Of a stretch of DNA of 64,000 bases, positions 9,019 through 17,174 are shown in pieces. The stretch is from Corallococcus macrosporus DSM 14697 (GTDB lineage: Bacteria > Myxococcota > Myxococcia > Myxococcales > Myxococcaceae), in contig NZ_CP022203.1 of the NCBI RefSeq assembly GCF_002305895.1, positions 8,280,001-8,344,000 on the forward strand, given 5' to 3'. Position 1 is the stretch's first letter; each line of letters starts with the position of its first letter. Below the pieces are notes generated by a model, which saw nothing but the letters and a program-made list of their open reading frames with translations, made no database searches and had not been told where the DNA came from. A program made the position numbers and the translations under genes.

Positions 9019-10286
9019 TACCGCGCGCCCGCGGCGGCCTTCCTGGGCGCCGGGGGCCGGGTAGGCAGCCGGAGGATGAAGGTGGAGCCCTTCCCCTGCG
9101 CGGAGCGCACGGTGATGCTGCCGCCCATGGCCTCCACGATTTGACGGGTGATGTAGAGCCCCAGGCCCAGGCCGCCGTAGTGCCGCTCCGACACCGCGCG
9201 CTCGAACTTGCCGAACAGGCGCGCCATGCCGTCCTCGGAGATGCCGATGCCCTGGTCCTTCACCGCGAGCACCGCGGTGGGGCCCTCGCCCACCAGGGAC
9301 ACCTCCACCGGCCGGCCCTCGCCGTACTTCACGGCGTTGGACAGCAGGTTCACCAGCACCTGCTCCAGGCGCAGCGAATCCCACTCCCCCAGCAGCGGGC
9401 CGTCCACGTGCAGCGACAGCGCGCTGCCGGCGCGGTTGAACTCCTCGGAGAAGGCCTCCGCCATCTGCCGCACCAGCTGCGCCAGGTCCAGCTCGCGCGG
9501 CTCCAGGGACAGCCGCCCCGCGGCCAGCCGGGACACGTCCAGCAGCGTGTTGACCAGCCCCGCCAGCCGCGACAACTGCCTGTCCAGCACGCGGGCCCGG
9601 GGCGCCAGCTCCGCCGGGGGCTCCTGCTGCGAGCCGCCCACCTGGCGCAGCAGCAACTGCAGGTGCAGGCGCAGGCTGGTGAGGGGCGTGCGCAGCTCGT
9701 GGGCCGCCACGCTGAGGAACTCGTCCCGGACCCGCACGGCCTCCTGCGTCTCACGCAGGGCCTGCTCGCGCACGGAGCGCTCCCGGGCCGCGCCCGCGTC
9801 CCGCTGGGCCTCCACGCGGCGGCGCTCCGTCATGTCCTCCACGTAGATGCACGCGGCGACGACGGCGCCGTCGCGGCGCACGGGGTGGTAGCTGGCGCGG
9901 TACACGCGGGTGCGCTCCCCGTCCGCGCCCGGCTCGCGGTGGATGATTTCCACGCCCTCCAGCGCCACGCCCGTCTCCAGCACGCGGCGGACGCGGCGCA
10001 CCACGTCCGCCGCGGAGGGCTCGGCGCGCAGCACGTCCATCATGGGCTGTCCCAGGTGGGCCTCGCGCGGCACGCCGTGCATGGCGGCCATGGCGTCGCT
10101 GACCTCCACGAAGCGCAGCTCGCGGTCGATGACGGCCATGCCCAGCGGCACCGTGGACATGAGCTCCGCCAGCGCCACCGGCCGCGAGTCGCCGTGGGGC
10201 GGAGGCGCGGCGCTTCCTCCATCACCTGCTGGAGCTGTCACGTCCGGCCCTGTGTCCCGGGCGGCGGACCCGAGCCTGGGGGTCAT
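9018..10286 (-). CDS. PAS-domain sensor histidine kinase
   Basis: 422 residues, soluble. An Ala/Pro-rich N-terminus leads to a PAS domain (about 45-165: LMSTVPLGMAVIDRELRFVE, then YHPVRRDGAVVAACIYVEDM as the PAC part). A short coiled coil, the HisKA H box (LSVAAHELRTPLTSL) and the HATPase domain (SNAVKYG, DQGIGISED, GGLGLGLY) follow. The ATG at 10286 was chosen because GGGGGAG precedes it by four bases; the frame stays open far upstream, but that stretch is antisense to the phosphoesterase gene. The catalytic half closely resembles the kinase at 3-5 kb. No receiver is adjacent. The signal is unknown. Confidence 0.92.
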   Translation of the reverse strand: MTPRLGSAARDTGPDVTAPAGDGGSAAPPPHGDSRPVALAELMSTVPLGMAVIDRELRFVEVSDAMAAMHGVPREAHLGQPMMDVLRAEPSAADVVRRVRRVLETGVALEGVEIIHREPGADGERTRVYRASYHPVRRDGAVVAACIYVEDMTERRRVEAQRDAGAARERSVREQALRETQEAVRVRDEFLSVAAHELRTPLTSLRLHLQLLLRQVGGSQQEPPAELAPRARVLDRQLSRLAGLVNTLLDVSRLAAGRLSLEPRELDLAQLVRQMAEAFSEEFNRAGSALSLHVDGPLLGEWDSLRLEQVLVNLLSNAVKYGEGRPVEVSLVGEGPTAVLAVKDQGIGISEDGMARLFGKFERAVSERHYGGLGLGLYITRQIVEAMGGSITVRSAQGKGSTFILRLPTRPPAPRKAAAGAR

Positions 10287-10538
10287 CGTCTCCCCCGGTG
10301 TAGCAATCCCGACGGTCACCGTCACTGCACGCCCCCCGGACGTCTGTCCAATGGTGGAAGGATGCCTGAGGCCGCTGCGGAATCTTCCTGAAATCGCGCG
10401 GGTTTCCCCCTGCACCCGCGCGTCGGCCGCTGCCTGGGCAGGCGTGCGAGAGACACCTGCTTCAACCCACCCCGCATGGCTCTCTAGAATCAACCGAGCC
10501 CTCTCGCCGTCCACGGCACGGAAAGGAACGAACACCGC

Positions 10539-11441
10539 ATGCGCCTGAGACGTCTCGCCCGCCGCGCCGCGCCCCTGGCAGCTCCGGCCAACTCCGTCCG
10601 GCGGGAGGCCCGGGAGGAGGGGCGCAACGAGCTCCTCGCGCGCAGCGGCGCCGACCCCTTCCGCACGGAGCGGCGGCTGCGGTGGAGAGACCACTTCTCC
10701 CTCACGGAGAACGTGCTGATGCTCCAGCACATGCACGCCGGGCATGACGGCCTGCGCGTGGCGCAGCTTTCGGACGTGCACGTGGGGCAGGCGACCTCGG
10801 CGGTGCGCATCCGCCGCGCGGTGGAGGCGGTCAACGCGGAGAAGCCGGACCTGGTGTTCCTCACCGGCGACTACGTGACGCACAGCCCCAAGCCGCTGCC
10901 GCGCGTGCGCGAGCTGCTGGCCGGCATCGAAGGCCCGGTCTTCGTGGTGATGGGCAACCATGACCACTGGGTGAACGCGCCGTACCTGCGCGAGTCCTTC
11001 GAGCGGCTGGGCTACACGGTGCTGCAGAACGAGCACCGGCAGGTGCACGTGAAGGGCGCGCCGGTGACGGTGCTGGGCATCGACGACGGGCTCACCGGCC
11101 GGGACGACGTGGAGGCCACCTTCCGGGGCGCGCCGGTGTCGGGCACGCGGCTGGTGCTGGCGCACACGCCGCCCACGGCGGAGAAGCTGCCGGCGCACGC
11201 GGGGCTGGTGCAGTTCTCCGGGCACACGCACGGCGGCCAGTTCGTGGTGCGCGGCCTGACGGAGGCCCTCTTCCGCCGCGCGGGCCAGCCCTACATCCGC
11301 GGCCACTACCACGTGAATGGCAACCAGTTGTACGTGAACCGGGGCCTGGGCTTCGGCTTCGGCGGCCCCTACCTGCGCCGGGGCAGCGAACCGGAGGTGG
11401 CCTTCTTCACGCTGCGCCAGGCCGCCGCCAGCGCGGGGTAG
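10539..11441 (+). CDS. YkuE-like calcineurin-type metallophosphoesterase
   Basis: 300 residues. The five metallophosphoesterase motifs are in order: SDVHVG (D-x-H), TGDYV (GD), GNHDHW (GNHD), a His in LAHTPP, and the GHTHGGQ that ends the family signature. The match to the YkuE/YaeI group of membrane-associated phosphodiesterases is good in length and motif spacing. The N-terminus is basic (RLRRLARRAA) without a clear signal peptide. Candidate substrates in this group include phospholipid head groups, but nothing here fixes one. It is transcribed away from the adjacent kinase. Confidence 0.92.
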   Translation: MRLRRLARRAAPLAAPANSVRREAREEGRNELLARSGADPFRTERRLRWRDHFSLTENVLMLQHMHAGHDGLRVAQLSDVHVGQATSAVRIRRAVEAVNAEKPDLVFLTGDYVTHSPKPLPRVRELLAGIEGPVFVVMGNHDHWVNAPYLRESFERLGYTVLQNEHRQVHVKGAPVTVLGIDDGLTGRDDVEATFRGAPVSGTRLVLAHTPPTAEKLPAHAGLVQFSGHTHGGQFVVRGLTEALFRRAGQPYIRGHYHVNGNQLYVNRGLGFGFGGPYLRRGSEPEVAFFTLRQAAASAG

Positions 11442-11493
11442 CATGCGCCAGCCTGACTTGCGTGCCTGCCTGTGCATCTCCTAAGCAGGAGGC

Positions 11494-12147
11494 ATGCATT
11501 CGAGGCTCCGGTGGCCGGCGTGGCTGTTTCTTGCGTGCCTTGCGTGTGAAAGCGCGCCACCCAAGGCACGCGAAACCGAGCAGTACGGCTTCATCAACCA
11601 CGACTCGGACTATGTCTGGGCGCGAGGGCCATGGCCCGACGTCGAGCCCTCACGAGACGTGGATGAGGTCATCGACCGCCTCTGTCCGGCCATCATGAAG
11701 CTCCCGAACGCGACCGACCGGGATTACGGGCAGGAATACTGCGGCCTCATCTACTCCCGAGGCGACGGCGTCTACCGTGTCAGCCATCCTTCGCCGCTTG
11801 GCCGATGGCAGCTACGAAGGGAGTCGAAACGGAAGTCCTGCTTCCCCGTCCGCAAGGTCATCGACCCCGAGGCGCGGACCATCTCCCCTCTCGCGGACTA
11901 CCACAGTCACCCCTGGCATCCATCGCCCCTGTCCGAACCAGACCGCCGCGCCGCCAATCAACTCTGGGTCATCAAGATTCAGTTCGATTCGGCATGCCAC
12001 ATCCAGAAGCTGGTTCCCCATCTGGATGATGTAGACAGGCCCGGGGAGGTCTACTCGCGCCAGGGGAAGCAGTGGATCCTCGTCGGGCTCATCAAGCCCG
12101 AGGACAAGCCGTTTGGATTCATCACCCCCGTGGGACGCAAGGACTGA
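11494..12147 (+). CDS. Lipoprotein with a JAMM (JAB/MPN) metallopeptidase domain
   Basis: 217 residues. A hydrophobic signal ends in LACLACES, a lipobox region with Cys15 or Cys18 as acceptor. The mature part contains a complete JAMM zinc-peptidase signature: Glu81 in QEYCGLIYSR, the usual E-x-C-G-L-I strand, then His137-Ser-His139, seven residues, Ser147 and Asp150 (H-x-H-x7-S-x2-D). This matches the spacing of active JAMM enzymes and of the DUF4329 family found at the ends of some polymorphic toxins. Two further small lipoprotein genes follow, the first after 11 bases. A lipid-anchored JAMM peptidase could be an envelope enzyme or a toxin delivered by outer-membrane exchange; the sequence alone does not decide. 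Codon use looks less GC-biased than its neighbours. Confidence 0.8.
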   Translation: MHSRLRWPAWLFLACLACESAPPKARETEQYGFINHDSDYVWARGPWPDVEPSRDVDEVIDRLCPAIMKLPNATDRDYGQEYCGLIYSRGDGVYRVSHPSPLGRWQLRRESKRKSCFPVRKVIDPEARTISPLADYHSHPWHPSPLSEPDRRAANQLWVIKIQFDSACHIQKLVPHLDDVDRPGEVYSRQGKQWILVGLIKPEDKPFGFITPVGRKD

Positions 12148-12158
12148 CAGGAGACGCC

Positions 12159-12578
12159 ATGCCGAAGTGGTTGCCGCTGATGTGCCTGTGCATCCTGCCA
12201 GCCTGCGCTCTCTTCAAGCGACCTCCGCGCCCCGTACACGCGCCCGCGGAAGAAGCTTCCAGGTTCGAGTTCCCCATGGGCATGCCTGAGGAGGGACGCG
12301 TCATCCTTCGGCGACCCCTGGCCCAGGCCGTCCAACTCGCCATGGAGGATTTCCTGCCGTGGGACATGAAGCTTCCACCGGGTGACCGTCCAGGAGGGGA
12401 ATGCCTCTATCGCCGAGACTCCTACGACGTGACCGCGGCGCCGTACGAGAATGGTGTCATCCTCGTCAGCATCTCCCTGGACCCCGACGCATGTGAACGG
12501 AAGGGGGCTCCCCAGGACATGGGGGCGCGGTATGCCATTGACTCGAAGACCTGGCGAATCCTTGCGGTCCAGCACTGA
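12159..12578 (+). CDS. Small lipoprotein of unknown function, possible partner of the JAMM lipoprotein
   Basis: 139 residues. The start has AGGAGA six bases upstream, and a short signal ends at a lipobox (CILPACALF). The mature protein has a two-part beta-rich look: PLAQAVQLAMEDFLPW, then GVILVSISLDP and ARYAIDSKTWRILAVQ, the last resembling the closing strand of NTF2-like or crystallin-like immunity folds. Four Cys are present after the lipid site. Only 11 bases separate it from the JAMM gene, so the two are almost certainly cotranscribed, which would fit an effector and its periplasmic inhibitor. That role is inference only. Confidence 0.75.
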   Translation: MPKWLPLMCLCILPACALFKRPPRPVHAPAEEASRFEFPMGMPEEGRVILRRPLAQAVQLAMEDFLPWDMKLPPGDRPGGECLYRRDSYDVTAAPYENGVILVSISLDPDACERKGAPQDMGARYAIDSKTWRILAVQH

Positions 12579-12625
12579 GGCTTCCCATCGCGGCCCGTGG
12601 GGCTTCGCTCCCCAAGCGGGGTAGC

Positions 12626-12949
12626 ATGCACCGCATGCGCCAATCCCTGCTCCGCTGTGCCGTGCTCCTGTTGCCGCTCGTGGGCTGCGGCATTCCGTCC
12701 CACGTCGACTACGTCAAGATGCCGACCCCGGGGAAGTTCGCCCTCATCAACGTGGACAACCGGCTCGCCTATCTCATCGACCCGCGCACGGAGAGCTGCT
12801 TCCTGCTCACGTCGAGCATGGACAATCACGCCATCGTGCACGTCCCCTGCGACAAGCTGAAGAAGAACCTGCCGGAGGCCTCCACCTTCATCACCTGGGT
12901 GCCCGACGGCGCGGAGGCCCCGGCCGCCGCCAGCGCCCCCGCGCCCTGA
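12626..12949 (+). CDS. Small lipoprotein of unknown function
   Basis: 107 residues with a clear signal peptide and lipobox (LLPLVGCG). The mature part (FALINVDNRLAYLIDP, ESCFLLTSSMDNHAIVHVPC) has two Cys that could pair, and it ends in an Ala/Pro tail. A second ATG nine bases downstream is an equally possible start. It follows the two lipoproteins above by 47 bases. Its stop is only three bases from the stop of the converging DoxX gene. No family was recognised. Confidence 0.75.
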   Translation: MHRMRQSLLRCAVLLLPLVGCGIPSHVDYVKMPTPGKFALINVDNRLAYLIDPRTESCFLLTSSMDNHAIVHVPCDKLKKNLPEASTFITWVPDGAEAPAAASAPAP

Positions 12950-12952
12950 GGC

Positions 12953-13390
12953 TCAGGGCCGCAGCGGCACGCCCAGCCGCCCGCTCCCCAGCCCCTCCGC
13001 CTTCTTGCGCCGCAGGCTGAAGGGCCCGGACCCGAAGTAGACGATGAACAGCGCGCCCCCCGCCATGGAGAGGTTCTTCATGAAGTGGATGAGCTGGTTC
13101 TGCGCCTGCACCGGGTCCGGCACCAGCCAGAACCGGTGGACCATGAAGGCCGCGGCCAGCAGGAAGATGGCGATGGCCGCCGCGCCCAGGCGCGCGAACA
13201 CCCCCAGCAGCACGCTCAGGCCGCCCGCCACCAGCGCCACGCCTGACGCCAGCACCGCCATGCGCGGCTCGGGCACGCCGGACGCCTGGGCCACGCCCGT
13301 CAGCGCCTCCAACTGGAAGAAGTGGTTCAGGCCACTGGTGATGAAGATGGCCGAGAAGAGCAGCCGGCCAAGCGGCGCTAACACGCCCAT
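12953..13390 (-). CDS. DoxX-family membrane protein
   Basis: 145 residues with four predicted transmembrane helices (starting LLFSAIFITSGLNHF; MAVLASGVALVAGGLSVLLG; AAAIAIFLLAAAFMVHRFW; MAGGALFIVYFG). The pattern, including the SGLNHF and the basic C-terminal tail, is that of DoxX/DoxD-like proteins. The ATG is fixed by GGGAGGATTC directly upstream; an upstream open frame is rejected for lack of coding character. DoxX proteins are often linked to redox or thiosulfate metabolism, and this gene is divergent from an operon encoding a RegB/RegA redox pair, but a direct link is not shown. Confidence 0.88.
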   Translation of the reverse strand: MGVLAPLGRLLFSAIFITSGLNHFFQLEALTGVAQASGVPEPRMAVLASGVALVAGGLSVLLGVFARLGAAAIAIFLLAAAFMVHRFWLVPDPVQAQNQLIHFMKNLSMAGGALFIVYFGSGPFSLRRKKAEGLGSGRLGVPLRP

Positions 13391-13575
13391 GAATCCTCCC
13401 GAATGTCCCTCCTCCCAGCCCCACAACGCTGGCAGGACGTCGTCATTCTCAACGTGGGCATTGATTCCTGCGTGACACCGGCCGCTCGCCTGCCCGCCCG
13501 CCTTCCGTGGCCGTGGCCCGCTGCGACAACACGCCACACGCGGGCCTTGGGGCCAACACATAAGGTGCGCGGGCC

Positions 13576-14499
13576 GTGAAGAACGCCCTGACCCTCACCC
13601 TCCTGCTGTCCAGCGCCCTGCTGCTCGCCCCCACCTCGAGCGCCTGGGCCTGCGCCACCTGCGCCTGTGGCGACCCCACGCTCATGTCCATGGGCACCGA
13701 GCAGCCGTTCTCCGGCCGCCTGCGCCTGTCCTCCACCCTCCGGGGCTGGGGCCACACGGTGGGCACGGAGGGCGTGGACGCGCTGCGCCTGCGCGAAGCC
13801 CGCATGGACCTGGCGGTGGCCTACGCGCCCCTGCCCTGGCTGTTCCTCTCCGCCACCCTGCCCCTGCAGGCCCGCGAGGTGCGGCACGCCAGCCTCGCCC
13901 GGGACCGCGGCTGGGGCCTCGGCGACGTGGAGCTCGCCGCGAAGGTGTTCCTCTTCCAGGACAAGGCCTTCTCCGCGGACCACCTGTTCAGCGTGCTGGG
14001 CGGCGTGAAGCTCCCCACCGCCCCCGTGCTGCGCGGTCCGGGCGGCGCCCAGCTGACCCTGGACAGTCAGCTCGGCAGCGGCTCGGTGGACCCACTGGCC
14101 GGCTTCGCCTATCAGCACTTCCGGGGCAGTTGGTCCTTCCTGGCCAGCGCCACCGGCTTCCTCCCCACGCGCGGCATCCAGGGCTTCCGCGCGGGGGCCT
14201 CGCTGCGCACCACGCTGGCCGCGCAGTACCAGCCGGCGGCCCGCTGGGCCCTGCGCCTGGGCTTCGACAGCCGCCTGGAGGCGGCGGCCGACACCGCGGG
14301 CGAGCACCAGGGCCACACGGACCACGACCGCCACGAGCACACGGGCGGCTTCATCGGCTACGCGTCCCCCGACGTGCTCTTCACCCCGGCCATGGACGTC
14401 GTCGTCGCCGCGGGCGTGCGCGTGCCCGTCATCAACCAACTGCGTGGCCGCGTCTCCCCCACGCCCATCGCGATGCTGTCCGTCGCCTACGACCTCTGA
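13576..14499 (+). CDS. Outer-membrane beta-barrel protein with a His-rich loop
   Basis: 307 residues from a GTG start with AAGGTG upstream. A signal peptide (ending SSAWA) is followed by CATCACGDPTL, a compact Cys motif. The rest alternates amphipathic strands ending in an aromatic or hydrophobic C-terminal residue (IAMLSVAYDL), typical of outer-membrane barrels of the phenol-degradation MetA/transporter-like type. Around residues 241-257 lies GEHQGHTDHDRHEHTGG, seven His in 17 residues, a plausible metal-binding loop. It is first in an operon with a lipoprotein and the RegB/RegA pair, spaced by 3, -4 and -4 bases. The Cys and His motifs suggest copper or another metal, but the substrate is unknown. 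Confidence 0.82.
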   Translation: MKNALTLTLLLSSALLLAPTSSAWACATCACGDPTLMSMGTEQPFSGRLRLSSTLRGWGHTVGTEGVDALRLREARMDLAVAYAPLPWLFLSATLPLQAREVRHASLARDRGWGLGDVELAAKVFLFQDKAFSADHLFSVLGGVKLPTAPVLRGPGGAQLTLDSQLGSGSVDPLAGFAYQHFRGSWSFLASATGFLPTRGIQGFRAGASLRTTLAAQYQPAARWALRLGFDSRLEAAADTAGEHQGHTDHDRHEHTGGFIGYASPDVLFTPAMDVVVAAGVRVPVINQLRGRVSPTPIAMLSVAYDL

Positions 14500-14502
14500 A
14501 CC

Positions 14503-15267
14503 ATGCGCTCCCTCCTCAAGCCCGCCGCCCTGGGCGCCGCCCTCCTGTCCGTCGCCGGCTGCGGCGGCACCGACGTCCAGGAAGGCCTGACGCTGGACCT
14601 CTCGCTCATCACCGCCCGGGCCCGGCCCATCTCGGGTGCCGCCGGCGCGCGCGAGTTCATGAACGACCAGGGCACCCGCGCCGTCCTCACCAGCGGCTTC
14701 GTCACGCTGGGCAGCGTGGAGCTGCTCCCCTGCGCGGAGGTGGGCTGGAAGCGCTTCTTGCGCCAGCTCTCACCCGTGGGCACGGCGTGGGCCCACCACA
14801 CCGCCACCAACCCGCTGCGAATGGACCTCCCGCATGTGGTGAGCCTGGGCACCGCGGATGAGACCCCCATCGCGCTGGGCACGCTGCGCCCGGCGCCGGG
14901 CCGCTACTGCCACGCGCGCCTCACCTTCGAACCGGCGAGTCAGGACGCGGAGGGCCTGGCGGCCGCCGCCCAGGGCGACGCGCCCGTGGACATGGTGGGC
15001 CGCAGCCTGCACCTGCGCGGCACCCTGGCGACCGGACAGGACGGCGAGCCCCAGCCCTTCGAGGTGAGCTTCCAGACGCGCGCCACGGTGGACGTGCTAC
15101 TGGAGTGGGTGACGCTGTCGGAGGCGCAGCCCCACGCCGCGCTCGTCTTTGCGCTCTCGTGGGATACGTGGCTGGATGGCGTCAACGCCGAGCAGCCGCC
15201 CGCCAACGTGGACCTGGTGGGCAACGTGGCCCGCTCGGTGGTGCCCCCCACCTCCGCCGCACCATGA
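14503..15267 (+). CDS. Lipoprotein of unknown function in the RegBA operon
   Basis: 254 residues. The signal ends at a lipobox (LLSVAGCGG), so it is lipid-anchored. The mature part is rich in beta strands with two conserved-looking Cys (LLPCAE, GRYCHARLTF) and a segment of the kind seen in MbnP-like or DUF4382-like periplasmic binding proteins (GTLRPAPGRYCHARLTFEP). That family link is tentative. It starts three bases after the outer-membrane protein stops, and its stop overlaps the kinase start, so it belongs to the same transcript. A role as periplasmic partner of the barrel, or as a ligand-binding input to the redox kinase, is possible. Confidence 0.8.
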   Translation: MRSLLKPAALGAALLSVAGCGGTDVQEGLTLDLSLITARARPISGAAGAREFMNDQGTRAVLTSGFVTLGSVELLPCAEVGWKRFLRQLSPVGTAWAHHTATNPLRMDLPHVVSLGTADETPIALGTLRPAPGRYCHARLTFEPASQDAEGLAAAAQGDAPVDMVGRSLHLRGTLATGQDGEPQPFEVSFQTRATVDVLLEWVTLSEAQPHAALVFALSWDTWLDGVNAEQPPANVDLVGNVARSVVPPTSAAP

Positions 15268-16592
15268 CGCCTCCGCCCCCAGCCGCCCCGCCGCTCCCCG
15301 AGCCCGACTCCCGGGCCCGCATCAACCTGGAGTGGCTGCTGCGCCTGCGCTGGGGCCTCCTGCTGGGCCAGACGCTCGTCATTGGCGTGGCGGCCTTCGG
15401 GTTGGAGCTGGCGCTGCCGGTGCCGGTGCTGGCCGCGCTGCTGGGGCTGGAGGCGCTGACCAACGTGTCGGTGCGGGCGTGGCTGTCGCGCGGCCTCCGG
15501 GTGACGGACGGCACCATCGGCAAGCTGATGCTGTGGGACACGCTGGTGCTCACCGGCCTGCTGGCCCTCAGCGGCGGCACGCACAACCCCTTCACCACGC
15601 TCTACCTGGTGAACGTGGCGCTGGGCACGGTGCTGCTGCCCGCGCGGTGGATGTGGGGGCTGCTCGGCTTCACGCTGATGGCCTTCGGCTCGCTGTTCGT
15701 GTTGCAGGACGTGGAGCTGCCAGCGGGGCTGTCGCGGCCGGACCACGCGGAGCTGATGCGGCTGCACCTCAACGGCATGTGGGTGGCCTTCGCCGTGGCC
15801 GCGGGCTTCATCGTCTACTTCGTCCAGCGCGTCACGCGGGCGCTCGGGGCGCGGGAGCAGGAGCTGGCCCAGGCGCGCGCGCTGCACGCGCGGCGGGAGA
15901 AGGTGGCCTCGCTGGCGACGCTGGCCGCGGGCGCCGCGCACGAGCTGTCCACGCCGCTGTCCACCATCGCCGTGGTGGCGAAGGAGGTGGAGCGCGCGCT
16001 GGCCACCGCGGGCACCTCCGAGTCGGTCCGCGAGGACCTGCGCCTCATCCGCCAGCAGGTGGACCGCTGCCGCGACGTGCTGGTGCAGATGTCCGCGGAC
16101 GCCGGGCAGACGACGGGCGAGCCCTTCCACCCGGTGCCCCTGGGCCGGCTGGTGGAGGACATGCTGGCGGAGCTCCCCGGCAGGGAGCGGGTGGACGTCG
16201 AGCTGCCTGGCGAGGCCCGTGCGTGGCACGTTCACGGCCCGCCGAGGGCCCTGGCCCGGGTGCTTCGCGGCCTGGTGAAGAACGCGCTCCAGGCGTCGCA
16301 GGCGTCACGGCCCGTGGCGCTGCGCGTGCGCGCGCGGGGTGACGGCGCGCTGCTGGAGGTCCAGGACGCGGGCATGGGGATGCCGGCGGACGTGCTGTCC
16401 CGGGCCGGAGAGCCCTTCTTCACCACCAAGCCGCCGGGCGAAGGCATGGGCCTGGGGCTGTTCCTGGCGCGCACCTTGGTGGAGCAGCTTGGCGGCTCGC
16501 TGGAGCTGCGCTCGGCACCGGGCCAGGGCACCACGGCCAGCCTCGCCCTGCCGGTGACGGAGCCCCGCGCCGCGCCGGAGCGGGCGTCATGA
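15264..16592 (+). CDS. regB: RegB/PrrB-type redox-sensing membrane histidine kinase
   Basis: 442 residues. Roughly six hydrophobic segments span residues 28-188. Between them lies GGTHNPF at 104-110, a perfect match to the GGxxNPF quinone-binding motif of RegB. The H box is AAGAAHELSTPLST (His226), in the form typical of RegB/PrrB/ActS. Cys269 in QQVDRCRDVL matches the redox-active cysteine of RegB in the dimerisation region. A HATPase domain (VKNALQAS, DAGMGMPAD, GMGLGLFLAR) completes the protein. The ATG overlaps the upstream stop, and the TGA overlaps the start of the regulator gene. By family knowledge it senses quinone-pool and thiol redox state and phosphorylates RegA. Confidence 0.92.
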   Translation: MTPPPPAAPPLPEPDSRARINLEWLLRLRWGLLLGQTLVIGVAAFGLELALPVPVLAALLGLEALTNVSVRAWLSRGLRVTDGTIGKLMLWDTLVLTGLLALSGGTHNPFTTLYLVNVALGTVLLPARWMWGLLGFTLMAFGSLFVLQDVELPAGLSRPDHAELMRLHLNGMWVAFAVAAGFIVYFVQRVTRALGAREQELAQARALHARREKVASLATLAAGAAHELSTPLSTIAVVAKEVERALATAGTSESVREDLRLIRQQVDRCRDVLVQMSADAGQTTGEPFHPVPLGRLVEDMLAELPGRERVDVELPGEARAWHVHGPPRALARVLRGLVKNALQASQASRPVALRVRARGDGALLEVQDAGMGMPADVLSRAGEPFFTTKPPGEGMGLGLFLARTLVEQLGGSLELRSAPGQGTTASLALPVTEPRAAPERAS

Positions 16593-17152
16593 GCCTCGCG
16601 AGCGAGGGCACGGAGCAGCGCCCCAGCCTGCTGCTGGTGGACGACGACGCCACCCTGCGCGAGCGCCTGGCCCGCGCCTTCCGCGAGCGCGGCTGGGACG
16701 TCACCACCGCCGGGGACTACGACGAGGCGCTGGCCGCCGCGCGCCGCGAGTCCCCTGAATACGCGGTGGTGGACCTGCGCATGCCCGGCCGCAGCGGCCT
16801 GGAGGTGGTGAGGGATTTGCTCGCGGTGGACGCCTCCACGCGCGTCATCGTCCTCACGGGCTACGGGAGCATCGCCACCACGGTGGACGCCATCCGGCTG
16901 GGCGCGGTGAACTACCTGCCCAAGCCCGCGGACGTGGATGACGTGCTCGCGGCCTTCGCGCGGGCGTCCGGCGAGCCCTCCGTCTCGACCTCCGAGAGCT
17001 TCGAGGCGCCGTCCCTGGCCCGCGCGGAGTGGGAGCACATCAACCGCGTGCTGGCGGACTGCGCCGGCAACATCTCCGAGGCGGCGCGCAAGCTGGGCAT
17101 CCACCGGCGCTCGCTCCAGCGCAAGCTTCAGAAGTACCCGCCTTCCCGCTGA
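16589..17152 (+). CDS. regA: RegA/PrrA-type response regulator
   Basis: 187 residues. The receiver (LLLVDDDATLRERL, Asp62 in VVDLRMPGRSG, Thr in VLTGYG, Lys in YLPKPAD) is followed by a short acidic linker. A Fis-type helix-turn-helix then follows: ARAEWEHINRVLADCAGNIS, EAARKLGIHRRSLQRKLQ, almost identical to the RegA/PrrA/ActR DNA-binding end. It overlaps the kinase stop (ATGA). RegA proteins control respiration, carbon and nitrogen metabolism in response to redox; targets in myxobacteria are unknown. The upstream barrel and lipoprotein share the operon and may be autoregulated. Confidence 0.94.
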   Translation: MSLASEGTEQRPSLLLVDDDATLRERLARAFRERGWDVTTAGDYDEALAAARRESPEYAVVDLRMPGRSGLEVVRDLLAVDASTRVIVLTGYGSIATTVDAIRLGAVNYLPKPADVDDVLAAFARASGEPSVSTSESFEAPSLARAEWEHINRVLADCAGNISEAARKLGIHRRSLQRKLQKYPPSR

Positions 17153-17174
17153 CGACTTTGCTAAGGGTGTCTGA

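Noticed and set aside
10287-11477. An N-terminal extension of the PAS kinase at 9.0 kb
   Set aside because: The extension is antisense to the metallophosphoesterase gene, and a strong ribosome site with ATG lies at 10286.
13378-14439. A leftward His/Gln/Arg-rich frame
   Set aside because: It is antisense to the outer-membrane barrel; the His-rich look results from reading GC-rich codons backwards.
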